From: Butyriboletus loyo
Lineage: Eukaryota; Basidiomycota; Agaricomycetes; Boletales; Boletaceae
Length of the DNA: 19,905 nucleotides
Direction: 5' to 3'
Assembly (NCBI GenBank): GCA_038093515.1
Contig: JBBPSI010000351.1
Coordinates: forward strand, 1 to 19,905
Shown here: positions 1 through 8,109 of the stretch, one piece after another
Layout: the number at the start of each line of letters is the position of its first letter
Numbering within the stretch: position 1 is the first letter of the stretch
Translations under genes and position numbers: made by a program
Notes under the pieces: generated by a model
What the model was told of the DNA's origin: nothing
Database searches by the model: none
What the model saw: the letters and a program-made list of their open reading frames with translations, nothing else

Positions 1-820
1 GACTTATCCGAAAGAGTTGAGTGAACTGCACGGAAGGGTGGTAGTGAGTTGAAAGGGGATGCAGGATTGTAAGTGTCCATGGGAGCATGCGAAGTGCTTG
101 GGGACGTTCCTACACTACGCGATGAGCGATGACTAGCCCGCTGTACAGAACTTGAACCAGATTCATATTCATCATCAAAGCCTGGAGAACGAGATGGCCC
201 GTCAATATCTTCCCATGGAGTTGCACTGTGGTCGTCAAGGTCGCTAGAAAAGTAAGAACCAGAGTTCGTTTGTGTGCCCCAATGACGTGGAGGGAATTCA
301 TTATCCTTTTTCTTTTTCCCGAGGAAAGAAAACCGTTGCGTGTTTGAGCTAGTTGTATTTGTTCCATTGGTGCCGTCAAACACATATGGAACTTGTCCTT
401 CGGCCCGATCGTCGATCCAGCTCCGAGTTCCAGGTCTACTGGTGCACGATTCCAAAGTTTTCACCAACGGTTCGGCCCAGTCTGGACATGGCACAACTCC
501 ACTGAGCAGCATCTTGACCGTAACGTCTTGATTGTAAGCGAGAGCATTGGCATCTTGCCGCTCGACGATAACGGACCCTTCAATAGACACGCCTCCGAAG
601 AGCCCCCGGGTCTTCGAATAGCTATACCTGTCACGAACGGTGAAAATGTGAACCAAGTACTTGGTAGACAGACGACTTACATCGCAGCGACTTTTCCGCT
701 AGAATTCAACGAACCGATTGCCTCCCCGTTCCGGCCTAAAGGTCCTATAGCAATACTCAAGTTTCCGCCCAGAGTCAATGATCCAGCAGCAATACGTATC
801 GTCAGCAACCTTCGTTCAAT
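1..820 (-). pseudogene. SYLF (Ysc84/SH3YL1-type) domain protein, 3' part, N-terminus lost
   Basis: Seen: the minus strand is open from 820 to the left edge once a 53-nt intron (628-680, GTAAGT...ACAG) is removed. The product reads AAGSLTLGGNLS, GPLGRNGEAIGSLN, then across the splice AAMYSYSKTRGLFGGVS and EGSVIVERQDAN. These are the core motifs of the C-terminal half of the SYLF domain. After it come about 130 residues of Ser/Pro-rich low-complexity linker (GKKKKDNEFPP; PWEDIDGPSRSPGFDDEYES) that run off the window. Known of the family: SYLF proteins bind phosphoinositides and actin at endocytic sites and often carry a C-terminal SH3, which would lie outside this window. Odd: the N-terminal half is absent; an in-frame TAA at 821-823 and an LTR fragment from about 831 replace it, so the gene looks beheaded. 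This is probably the only ordinary host gene recognised here. Confidence 0.85.
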
Positions 821-830
821 TTACGTATTG

Positions 831-1083
831 CTCGACCCTGTACTTCTTCTTGTATATACTTGTATAGTAATTAGTCTCATGCACTGCTTGGTCTGTGCGT
901 GTTCCCTTGTAATATAAAAGGCTTGTGGTTTGGGCTAGGATTCCCTAGCTTTAACCACTTGTCTATTTGCTGGTAACAGTTGAGGATTAAGGTGACAGCT
1001 CCTTCATTTATCGTTGCCAGTTCTTTGTGTAGAACTGCAACAGTAGCAGACTGCTTGTGGAGATTATTCGGACTAGCATTCAA
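831..1083 (+). mobile_element. LTR fragment (family A/A2, chromovirus LTR), left end missing
   Basis: This matches the middle and end of the LTR at 16272-16782 (reverse-complemented) and of the LTR at 9401-9935. It starts near the block ACCCTGTACTTCT and keeps TGGTCTGTGC (889-898), a TATAAA box (913-918) and the conserved stretch AGGATTCCCTAGCTTTAACC. It stops within the TAGCATTCAACTG segment, short of the family's terminal TAACA. The left join is with the SYLF gene. The right join is with the end of the Myb/SANT gene, whose stop codon (1080-1082) lies inside the junction. No target duplication is visible, so a rearrangement is more likely than a clean insertion. Confidence 0.75.
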
Positions 1084-1522
1084 CTGTCCTTTGATTTCTT
1101 AACATACCCCTTGAGATCCTGTAGCTTTTTCTGCACCCACTTGTTCTGCATATTGTCCTCAAATGTGACAAAGAATTTGACTGCACTCTTATTCTTCAGA
1201 TCACTCATGTAGTCAGCCAATATCATCTTGTCCTCATCTGGGATCTCGAGTGAATTGAGGATCTTGGCAGTGCAGGTGATAATGTCAGACTCAGATGCTT
1301 GTGGCGCAGGTTCAAACCTGACAATGACTTGCTTGAGTGATTCTGCAATGTCTTCCATAGCATCTGATGCTTTTACCTGTGCCTGCGTGGCAGCTAACAA
1401 GGGTTGTGTCCGCTTGGCTTTGCTGCCCCCAGTGGATCCTACCTTGCTTGCACCTTGCTTTCACTTGTTGCAGCTAATGCTGGTGATGACAGATGAGGTA
1501 GCCAGCAAGCCTGACCATCTGG

Positions 1523-2342
1523 TGTTACAGTTTTACCCCTAAGTGTACCCTGCCACTCGTTTTCCCATGCTCACACATTCCCACTGCCCTCACCATCTCC
1601 CAATGCCGCCCATCACCCGCTCCCCAGTCGCCTAGTGGACGTTATCCACTTCCCCAGTCCTTCCACGATTCTCAGTACTGCAACACTGAGATAGCCCCTA
1701 TGTTGTCGCCCTGTCGGGCCGGACCCACAGCTGAGCTGTCGCGTCCTCCTGTTCTTTATCCAATGACATTTGTTACATCATGTGACTAGCACGTGACTAG
1801 ATTATGACGTGTCTTGACTAGCGTGCCGAGACCCATATCCAAGGTCTCTGCTACTTGTGTCCCCTTCGCCCTGTGGGGCCCGCCTCATGGACATTGTCAC
1901 TTTGCCTTCAGCTCTTCTCATTCACTGACAATGTCACCATCTTACTCGGAGCTTCACTCCCTTATTACTGGCACTCTGCCGCTTCTTCATTCGCTGTTAT
2001 GACTCGCGTCAACTCATAACCCCTTGCCCTTGCTGCCACGCACAGCTTGGTCTGTGCACAAGTATCTATTTGTATATATACCAGCGTACTTAGCATAGTA
2101 CAGCTTCCCTAGCTAATTCTATGCATCTACCAAGTGCCTAGCAATCTAGCAATATACCCTCTCTGCTGATAAAGCCAATTAGAGCCTGCTCAATCTCGTC
2201 TGGTCGCCACCACATGATATCTCACCAACACTAGCTTTGCAGAAGCCTGATAGTGTCATCTACGTGAGTCAGCATCTTTCCGATTAGGCTCGAGCCCCTA
2301 TTCAAGCACTCGCTGCTAGTTGTTTTGCACACCAATGTAACA
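1523..2342 (+). mobile_element. Solo LTR, family B, with 5-bp target duplication TCTGG
   Basis: Starts TGTTACAG and ends TGTAACA, flanked by TCTGG at 1518-1522 and 2343-2347. Internal promoter: TGGTCTGTGC at 2048-2057 and TATATATA at 2073-2080. A second copy is at 14233-15049 and a 5' piece at 13885-14020. Deleting the LTR plus one TCTGG restores the frame of the Myb/SANT gene (PLPSR then WSGLLATSS), so the insertion site is certain. No internal retroelement genes remain, which points to LTR-LTR recombination. Confidence 0.92.
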
Positions 2343-2404
2343 TCTGGAGGGGAGTGGGCTGTGTGATAAAAATGAAGATGGAGTTGATGGCAGAATCGAG
2401 TTGG

Positions 2405-2870
2405 GGTTTGAAGCAAAGCTGGTGGCAGGGCCCAAAGTGAAGGCAGTGGGGTCGAAGGTAAAGGCAGCACCAGGGCCTGGAGCAAAGGTGGTGGGGTCAG
2501 AGGTGAAGGCAGTGGTGGGGCCTGAGGTGGGGTCCAAGGTGAAAGCAGGAGTGGGGCCTGATATAAAGTTGGCAGTGGGGCCCAAGGTGAAAGCAGCAGC
2601 AGGGCCCAAGGTGAAGGTGGTGGCAGGGCCCAAGGTGAAAGCGGCAGTGGGGCCTGAAATAAAGATGGTGGCGGGGCCTAGAGTGGAGGCAGTGGCAGAG
2701 CCCAAGGTGAAAGCAGCAGTGGGGCCTGAGATAAAGGTGGTGGCGGGGCCCAAGGTGAAGGCAGTGGCAGGGCCTAGAGTGGAGGTGGTGGCAGAGCCCG
2801 ATGCAAAGGCAGTAGCAGGGCTTGGAGCAAAGGCAGCAGCAGGACCTGAAGTGAAGGTGGTGGGGGATGT
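2405..2870 (-). repeat. 24-bp coding minisatellite (octapeptide repeats)
   Basis: About 18 imperfect 24-bp units. On the minus strand they encode octapeptides of the type A-T-x-F-T-L-G-P (variants TFISGP, AFTLDP, AFTSDP). Most changes between units are substitutions that keep the frame. The repeats join the Myb/SANT domain to the helical C-terminus of the accessory protein. The plus strand is also open (GPKVKA-type repeats) purely because the unit length is a multiple of three. Confidence 0.85.
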
Positions 2871-3733
2871 AAATTGATAGACAGTGGGCAAATATTGGGT
2901 TGGAGTTGGCAGCATGTGTTGATGACTGGCAGGTACAATTGAAGTGTGAGGGGTGTGCGACAGAGGTATATCACCTGGAAAAAAAACATGCTGCCTCTTC
3001 TTTGCAGTGCCTGGTAGAAGAATATCAGCAATATCAGCAAAATAGGGGAATCTCTTGTTGGCAAAAGGTTTTGCAGTGGGGTGTGACTTGAGAGAAAGCT
3101 CATATCATGATTCATTGGCAGGAAATGATATGCAAACCTTCAGATATCCTTCCCATACAGCTTGTGTTTCAGGAGTGATTGATGCACCCTCTGCATCACT
3201 ATACTGAAATTCCGATGCCATCCTGAGAGATTGGACTGCAAAGTACTCCACCTTCAACTATAGAATAGAATAGAATAGAATTTGGTTGACTGAAAACAAT
3301 GGCCCCCAAAAAAAAACCTTTGTCCATTTGGATGGGCAGGATTGCACAGATTTCAGCTTTGATCGGGGGGGAATTTTCTGGTTGATATGGTTGGCAGCTT
3401 GTCAATATGTTGCAGTCTTGAAATTGTTGTCTCCCAAGGTATCTTTGTGAGTGTGGAGGAACTGCAGGAATTCTGCTGTTTTGTGATCTAGCCAAATTGT
3501 GCGCTTTTGTCAACCATCATCCAGGACTTGTAAGGATGGTGTGAGGTTGGATCGGAGAGAGCAGAAGGAACAAGAGGATGAACTCATTGAGCCAGTCATG
3601 AGTTTCTTCCCTGTGTGAGGATAGTCACGCATTGTAGTGCACGCAGTAGGAAAGGTCAGTGTGTGGGAAGACATGTCGCCCAGTTGGATGCTCACATGAC
3701 TGGTTGTCCTTCATGCCCACATGATTTGACAGT

Positions 3734-3849
3734 TTTTGGTAGAGAGCTGCAGCTTGTGCAGCTAGTAGCACAACTAGGAGAACAACCCTATTTCTAGGGG
3801 ACTGGTGAATGACTTGAGCCTTGAGATCCATGGTGGTAATTTTGTGCAA
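3734..3849 (-). pseudogene. Harbinger transposase, N-terminal stub of about 40 residues
   Basis: The minus strand encodes MHKITTMDLKAQVIHQSPRN followed by RVVLLVVLLAAQAAALYQK. This is almost identical to the start of the transposase at 9333 (MHKITTMDLKAQLIHQSPRN). Homology stops at about 3734, where the sequence passes into unrelated DNA (3600-3733) and then into the Myb/SANT gene on the same strand. The rest of the transposase has therefore been deleted and the copy could not transpose on its own. Confidence 0.85.
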
Positions 3850-4105
3850 GTGTTATCACACCTTTCAGACAATCAGTGAGGATTTGTTGTGTGACTGTGT
3901 GAAAAATGTGGCTTTCATGCTTGCACCCACTGTTTGCTAGCTGCCAATGTGTTCAACACATTCTCAAGTTCAAGCTTACCCAGCTGAAGACAAGTTGGGC
4001 ATACAAGCAAATGAACGTGCTCATATTCATTCACTTGCACACTCATCACCACCACCATCCCTGCCACATCCCTCATGCACCCAACGTGAGTCAAGCACAT
4101 GAGTG
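3850..4105. repeat. Harbinger terminal/upstream DNA, copy 1
   Basis: Non-coding DNA upstream of the transposase start. It is repeated at 9334-9400 plus 9936-10041; the second copy is split by an LTR A. The two match through the sequence around GTGACTGTGTGAAAAATGTG, TTCATGCTTGCACCCAC and CCCAGCTGAAGAC up to about 4018. After that, copy 1 holds about 75 bp that copy 2 lacks. A terminal inverted repeat could not be identified. The His-rich open frame here is not a convincing gene. Confidence 0.65.
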
Positions 4106-5124
4106 TGTTATGAGACAATGGTTGTTATCAAGTCACACGGGGTTCCGCAACTGTTGCAGCTATACACAGTAACTGGCGAGGTGTAATGAGGATAGCTCAA
4201 GCCTTAATCTCTCAACTGTTGCCAGTGAATAAGACAAGTTGTAACGATAGCAACGCACGGTCGAATGCCAGTACGAATACAACACCACAAGCGGTCCACT
4301 ACAGTTGCAGCTCTACACAAAGAACTGGCAAGTATGAACTAGGAGTCTTAGCTTAATCCTCAACTGTTGCCAGCGAATAGACAAGTGGTTAAAACTAGGG
4401 AATCCTAGTCTAACCATGAGTCCTTTTATATTGTACAAGGATGCGCACAGACCATGCTGTGCGTGTGAGGAATTACTATACATGGCTAGACTAAAGAAGA
4501 GAAGCACAGTGGTGATTAACCACACGAGGCGCGGGGATCATAAAGAAGGGAAGTAAACGGAGATTAAATACATGTGTCGTGACGTCATAGAGTCTAGGCC
4601 TGGTCTAGGCCATGACATCATATGCTTAGTCAGCAAGAGATCACATGTAAGTTCCCACGATCACGTGCACTATGTCACATGACCTTTGAAAGCGAAATCG
4701 ACTAAGTCCAAAGTGAAAGTGTACAAAGTGTATGAATAAAATGTTATGATTATAACACAAGTGGTTAAAGCTAGGCAATCCTAGCCCAAACCACGAGCCT
4801 TTATATATTACAGGGAAACACGCACAGACCAAGCAGTGCATGAGACCATTTACTATATATGTATATACAAGAAGAAGTCAGGGTCGACAGAGATTAAATA
4901 GAAGTCGACAGTGATCAAAAAGAAGAGAAGCAAATGGAGATTAAATACATGAGGCATGATATCATAGAGTCTGGGCCAGTCTGGATCATGACATCATATG
5001 CTTAGTCATCCTGTGGTCACATGTATAATCCCACGATCACGTGCATTGAGTCACGTGACCTTTGAAAGAGAAATATGACGAAGTCCAAATGCAAAAGATA
5101 GTTATAAGAGGCACGATTATAACA
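4106..5124 (-). mobile_element. LTR, family A2 (chromovirus-type), split by a nested LTR A
   Basis: Minus-oriented LTR. Left end TGTTATGAGAC (compare TGTTATGAAGG at 16272) and right end ATTATAACA at 5124. It is about 500 bp once the nested LTR 4240-4757 and one duplicated CAAGT are removed. Reverse promoter: GCACAGACCA (4822-4831) with a TATATAAA-type box 14 nt away. Its outer flanks differ: Harbinger DNA on the left, a scrap of LTR C on the right. There is no target duplication, so the locus has been rearranged. Confidence 0.75.
4240..4757 (-). mobile_element. Solo LTR, family A, nested in LTR A2, target duplication CAAGT
   Basis: Starts TGTAACGATAG and ends ATGATTATAACA, flanked by exact CAAGT at 4235-4239 and 4758-4762. 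Reverse promoter: GCACAGACCA (4445-4454) and TTTTATA (4424-4430), 14 nt apart. It keeps many CpG sites (CACGAGGCGCGGGGAT), so it is younger than the A2 copy it entered. Confidence 0.92.
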
Positions 5125-5156
5125 GTGGAGAGAAAAAGTATACCACTACCGTAACA
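5125..5156 (-). mobile_element. 32-bp terminal scrap of LTR family C
   Basis: This is the reverse complement of the first 32 bases of the LTR at 17880 (TGTTACGGTAGTGGTATAC and onward), identical as read. It directly abuts the truncated gypsy reverse transcriptase on its right and LTR A2 on its left. Confidence 0.8.
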
Positions 5157-6783
5157 TTGGCCAGTCTCAGATGGCATCTGTCTTCTTCGACTGCATTTCA
5201 ACACCGTTCCTGGAAACTACCATACCTAAAAAGTCCACCTTGTCCGAAGAGAATACACATTTTTCTGGTTTTACATATAGATTGTTTTCTCGAAGGCGTT
5301 GGAGTACTTCTTTTACTTTTTCCTCATGCTCTGCCCTCGTTTTTCCTTTTGTGAATATCATAACATCGTTGATATAAATAATGACACATGCATACATGTC
5401 GTTGAATATGTTGTTCATCATATTTTGGAAGGTGGGCGGGGAGTTGGTAAGCCCAAAGTACATGACGGTGGGTTCGTATGCCCCGATTGGTGTAACAAAT
5501 GCGGCTTTCCACTCGTCTCCTTCCTTAATACAGATGTTATTAAATCCCCATCAGAGGTCCAATGCAGTAAAGATATCGGTGCCTTTAAGCCTATCGATTA
5601 ACTGTGGAATCAGGGGTAATGGGTAACCGTTTTTAATGGTTCCATCATTTAGATAACGGTAGTCCATGACCAATCACTTGTCTCCAGTTTTCTTGGGAAT
5701 GAAGAACACAGGGGCCGTCTGAGGTGACTTTGATGGTCTTATGTAACCCTTCTTTAGTTCTTTTTCCATGAAACTCCTGATTTGGTCTTGTTCTTCATCG
5801 GACATTGGAATAATGCGACCCTTTTTTGGTATGAAATCGGGTTTGAGATCTATTGCATGATCCCAAGGTTTCCGCTCAGGCATTCTTGCTGCCTCGTCCT
5901 CGGAGAAAACATCTAAGTAGTCATGATATACAGTGGGTACTTTTTCAGCAACCCCGGGTTCTATCGTACAGCAAGAAGTAAGGTTTGATGAAGAAATAGA
6001 ATCTGCGATAACTTTACAGTAGGGAGAACAGTGATTGAAAGAAATAGTTTTGAAATGCCAATCAATGTCCGGATTATGGCGTGCGAACCAGTCGTAGCCA
6101 ATAATCATTTGATGAGAACCAAGAAGTGAAACGTAAGCCTCGATGGCTTCATAATGTCCATCAATTTCCATAAACAAGGAAGCTTTGTGCGTAATGCGAC
6201 CTATTGCTCCTTTAGAGCCATCAGCATTGATAACCTCCATGGATTTAGGTAATGGAATCAGATCAATTTTGCATGTATCACAATAGTTTTTGTCAATGAA
6301 GGTATTGACTGCTCCCGTATCCAGCAAAGCCTTAAGCGAACGAGTTTGCCAAGTAGCATTCAACTGGTAGGTGATTTTCACCACCAGGGAATAATCACCA
6401 CCGAACATCAAAGAAGATTTTGTAGGGGCTTTATAATTATAAGACGAAAGTGAAGATCGTGTGTTCATTTGTCTCAAAAGAGAATTAAGCACACACTTTC
6501 CCAGTGCCAAGCTTGTGATAGGAGACTCTCTTTCAGGTTCTATAGATATATTTTTTGACATACATGGAAAAGAATCATCATCATCCCCTTCGCAATCAAT
6601 CAATCCGGGAACATCTACGCTTACATCTGAAGATGAATTCGTAAATACTGAACTAATCGACAACTCAGGTTCCTTATCTAAAAGTTCATTTCCATCTACG
6701 TTAGAGTCTGAAAATGTACATAGTGAAGAGAAAGAATTGCAAAATGAAGAAGAAAAAGAAATATTGTCCAGTCCCTTAGACAC
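5157..6783 (-). pseudogene. Ty3/gypsy Pol remnant: aspartic protease and reverse transcriptase, truncated
   Basis: Seen: the -1 frame relative to gag opens before 6783 and runs to 5674, then continues in the same frame past stops to 5157. Order: an acidic Ser-rich spacer (about residues 1-120); aspartic protease with LLDTGAVNTFID (DTGA near residue 155); the RT start FMEKELKKGYIRPSKSPQTA; then [15 protein letters not shown]-stop-WGFNNI, MYFGLTNSPPTFQNMMNNIF and the active-site box YIND where the family has YxDD. Three in-frame TGA codons stand where the family has Arg (DK-stop-LVMDYR, LDL-stop-WGF, DAI-stop-DWP), consistent with CGA-to-TGA. The sequence ends at the RT thumb, so RNase H and integrase are missing; LTR C sequence abuts the cut. 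Dead: the catalytic Asp is lost as well. Confidence 0.88.
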
Positions 6784-6803
6784 CCCTGCACAAAGCGACT
6801 TCT

Positions 6804-7157
6804 TTATTTTAAAGACCTCATGGCCTTTTCCTTTGCTTCACAAGCGAACAAGTCCGCCCAGTAAGCCCTTGTGTCTTCTCCCATGTATGCGGCACATTGG
6901 GAGGTTTCACCTTGTTGCGGTGCTCCAACCGCAGGTGATGCTGGTAAAGGCCTTGACTGATAATTGTTTGGAGGGGTTACCTCCACAGAGTTGACTGGAA
7001 CCCAGCCTTGTACATAAGTCCTGTCGGCTTGCTGAATCCATTGCTGCTGTACTTTCAGGCAAGCATTGGATCCGGCTTTATCCTGATGGTTGGGATTCTG
7101 AGGACAATTGGGGCAGATGTGCCTGACGTTACTGCAGCCAAAACTGTTGAAACGGTA
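6804..7157 (-). pseudogene. Ty3/gypsy Gag, C-terminal part
   Basis: The minus strand reads a Cys/His cluster (GCSNVRHICPNCPQNPNHQD, a zinc-knuckle-like but non-canonical arrangement), then VQQQWIQQADRTYVQGWVP and a Pro/Gln-rich tail. It ends EAKEKAMRSLK and a TAA at 6804-6806. The pol frame follows in the -1 frame. The N-terminal two thirds of gag are missing, because LTR D starts at 7159. Confidence 0.72.
6807..6813 (-). promoter_or_regulatory. Candidate -1 ribosomal frameshift site TTTAAAA
   Basis: On the minus strand the last gag codons read tcT TTA AAA followed directly by TAA. This is the canonical X XXY YYZ slippery heptamer in the correct phase. Slipping back one base continues as F-K-I-K-K-S-L-C-A-G-V-S into the long protease-RT frame without a stop. 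No downstream pseudoknot was worked out. Confidence 0.7.
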
Positions 7158-7158
7158 G

Positions 7159-7605
7159 TGTTCTATTTCTGTATTTCACTTACAGTCACTATGTTTCTAG
7201 ACTGGTCTATATGACATCATTGTCTAGACCTAGTCACGCTTATCACATTACAAATAGCTCTTATTATGCTATTGGACAATATGCTTAGTCTTATCTCTTA
7301 TCTCTATCATATCGTCATGTATTTCATACTATACCTTATAAAGGTACTATACAGAACATAAGTACAAACACTCATGTACTGTATATAAGACAGCCCTTAT
7401 GGCTTGTCGCTTTTCTCTAGATCTTTCAGTTCTATCATCACTACTGCGATATCTCTAAGTTGAGCCTTGCTCCTTATACTCTGTTTGCGATACTCTCACT
7501 CTTGTATTATCAGTGAGTCTTTCCACTGATAGGTTTACCCTTGCATCCTTCATTGCCCTCGGTGCGCCTGCTCGGACTTTACCAATTCCGAAAACAATTA
7601 TAACA
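7159..7605 (+). mobile_element. Putative LTR, family D
   Basis: Begins TGTTCTATTTC and ends ATTATAACA, with a TATA-type sequence (GTATATAAG near 7382) followed by pyrimidine-rich DNA as in LTR R/U5 regions. It cuts the gypsy gag. The flanks share only GGTA (7154-7157 and 7607-7610), one base out of register, so no clean target duplication. Orientation follows the TATA box and is tentative. It lacks the TGGTCTGTGC motif seen in the other families. Confidence 0.5.
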
Positions 7606-7612
7606 GGGTATG

Positions 7613-8107
7613 TGTTATGCTTGGACTGGGTAAGTACGAGCATAGACTTGGATATAGTTCTGGAACTCAAGAAGTCTTCTAGACATTCAAGTCTAACCTT
7701 CGAGATGAAGGATTTATCTGGTGTTTGAGTTGAAGAAAGACGACTCGCTACTAGAGACGAGAGGACGAGGATATCGATGATGATTCCAAGTAGATCTAGC
7801 TTAGAGTACAACATAGCTAGATCTCATTGTATTTATAATACAGGGGAACGCGCACGGACCAAGGATAAAAGAAGAAGGAGGGCTATCATACAATATGGAG
7901 GAGAATTGCCATTGGGTGAAGGGAAGTCGTACGATAGAAGGTTATGGAATATTCCATAGAAGTACCTTAAAGGGAAGCGATAGATTGAGGGTTAGATCTC
8001 GCTATCTAAGAAGCGAAAGAAGAATATTCCGAGTTGCGTTGGCTAAAGGATAAGCTATCGTGAGATATGCTTAAGTAGAAAAGAAAAGAAAAGAAAGAAT
8101 CGTAACA
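7613..8107 (-). mobile_element. Putative solo LTR, family E
   Basis: On the minus strand it begins TGTTACGATTC and ends AGCATAACA, 495 bp. Promoter module: GCACGGACCA (7852-7861; TGGTCCGTGC on the minus strand) with TATAAA (reverse of 7832-7837) exactly 14 nt away. Flanks GTATG (7608-7612) and TTATG (8108-8112) match at four of five bases. It truncates the C-terminus of the Harbinger transposase. Many CpG sites remain, so it is fairly young. Confidence 0.65.
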
Positions 8108-8109
8108 TT

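Larger units (their letters stand above)
1080..3599 (-). pseudogene. Myb/SANT-like DNA-binding accessory protein of a PIF/Harbinger-type element, interrupted by a solo LTR
   Basis: Seen: one continuous reading frame on the minus strand after removing two introns (3258-3317, 60 nt; 3087-3137, 51 nt) and the solo LTR 1523-2342. The N-terminal domain reads KRTIWLDHKTAEFLQFLHTH, then KTATY-stop-QAANHI, SCPSKWTK, EGASITPETQAVWEGYLK and SHPTAKPFANKRFPYFADIA. This is the layout of fungal Myb/SANT-like domains that accompany Harbinger transposases. A region of about 150 residues made of octapeptide repeats follows, then a helical C-terminus (AMEDIAESLKQVIVRF; WVQKKLQDLKGYVKKSKDS). Broken by in-frame TGA codons at 3510-3512, 3402-3404 (a TGG in the expected motif) and 1461-1463. 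The start is uncertain: ATG at 3597-3599 is in frame but upstream of the first TGA. Inferred role: binds element ends or assists the transposase. Confidence 0.72.

Noticed and set aside
393..917. 174-residue plus-strand open frame
   Set aside because: Antisense to the SYLF exons, whose motifs and intron are clear on the minus strand; its end lies in an LTR.
2401..2877. 158-residue plus-strand GPKVKA-type repeat protein
   Set aside because: Opposite strand of the 24-bp minisatellite; open only because the unit is a multiple of three. The minus frame connects to a SANT domain and to a helical C-terminus.
3260..3282. AGAAT microsatellite
   Set aside because: Only about four units, inside intron 1 of the SANT gene; ordinary.
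3906..4172. His-rich plus-strand frame (LHTHHHHHPC)
   Set aside because: Runs from Harbinger terminal DNA into an LTR; it comes from a short CAC/CAT-rich tract.
6461..6994. 177-residue plus-strand frame
   Set aside because: Antisense to the acidic spacer of the gypsy Pol and to the end of Gag.
7455..7814. 119-residue minus-strand frame that seems to continue into gypsy Gag if LTR D is removed
   Set aside because: It lies inside the LTR E and D sequences, as judged from their ends and promoter module; continuity with Gag seems to be chance.
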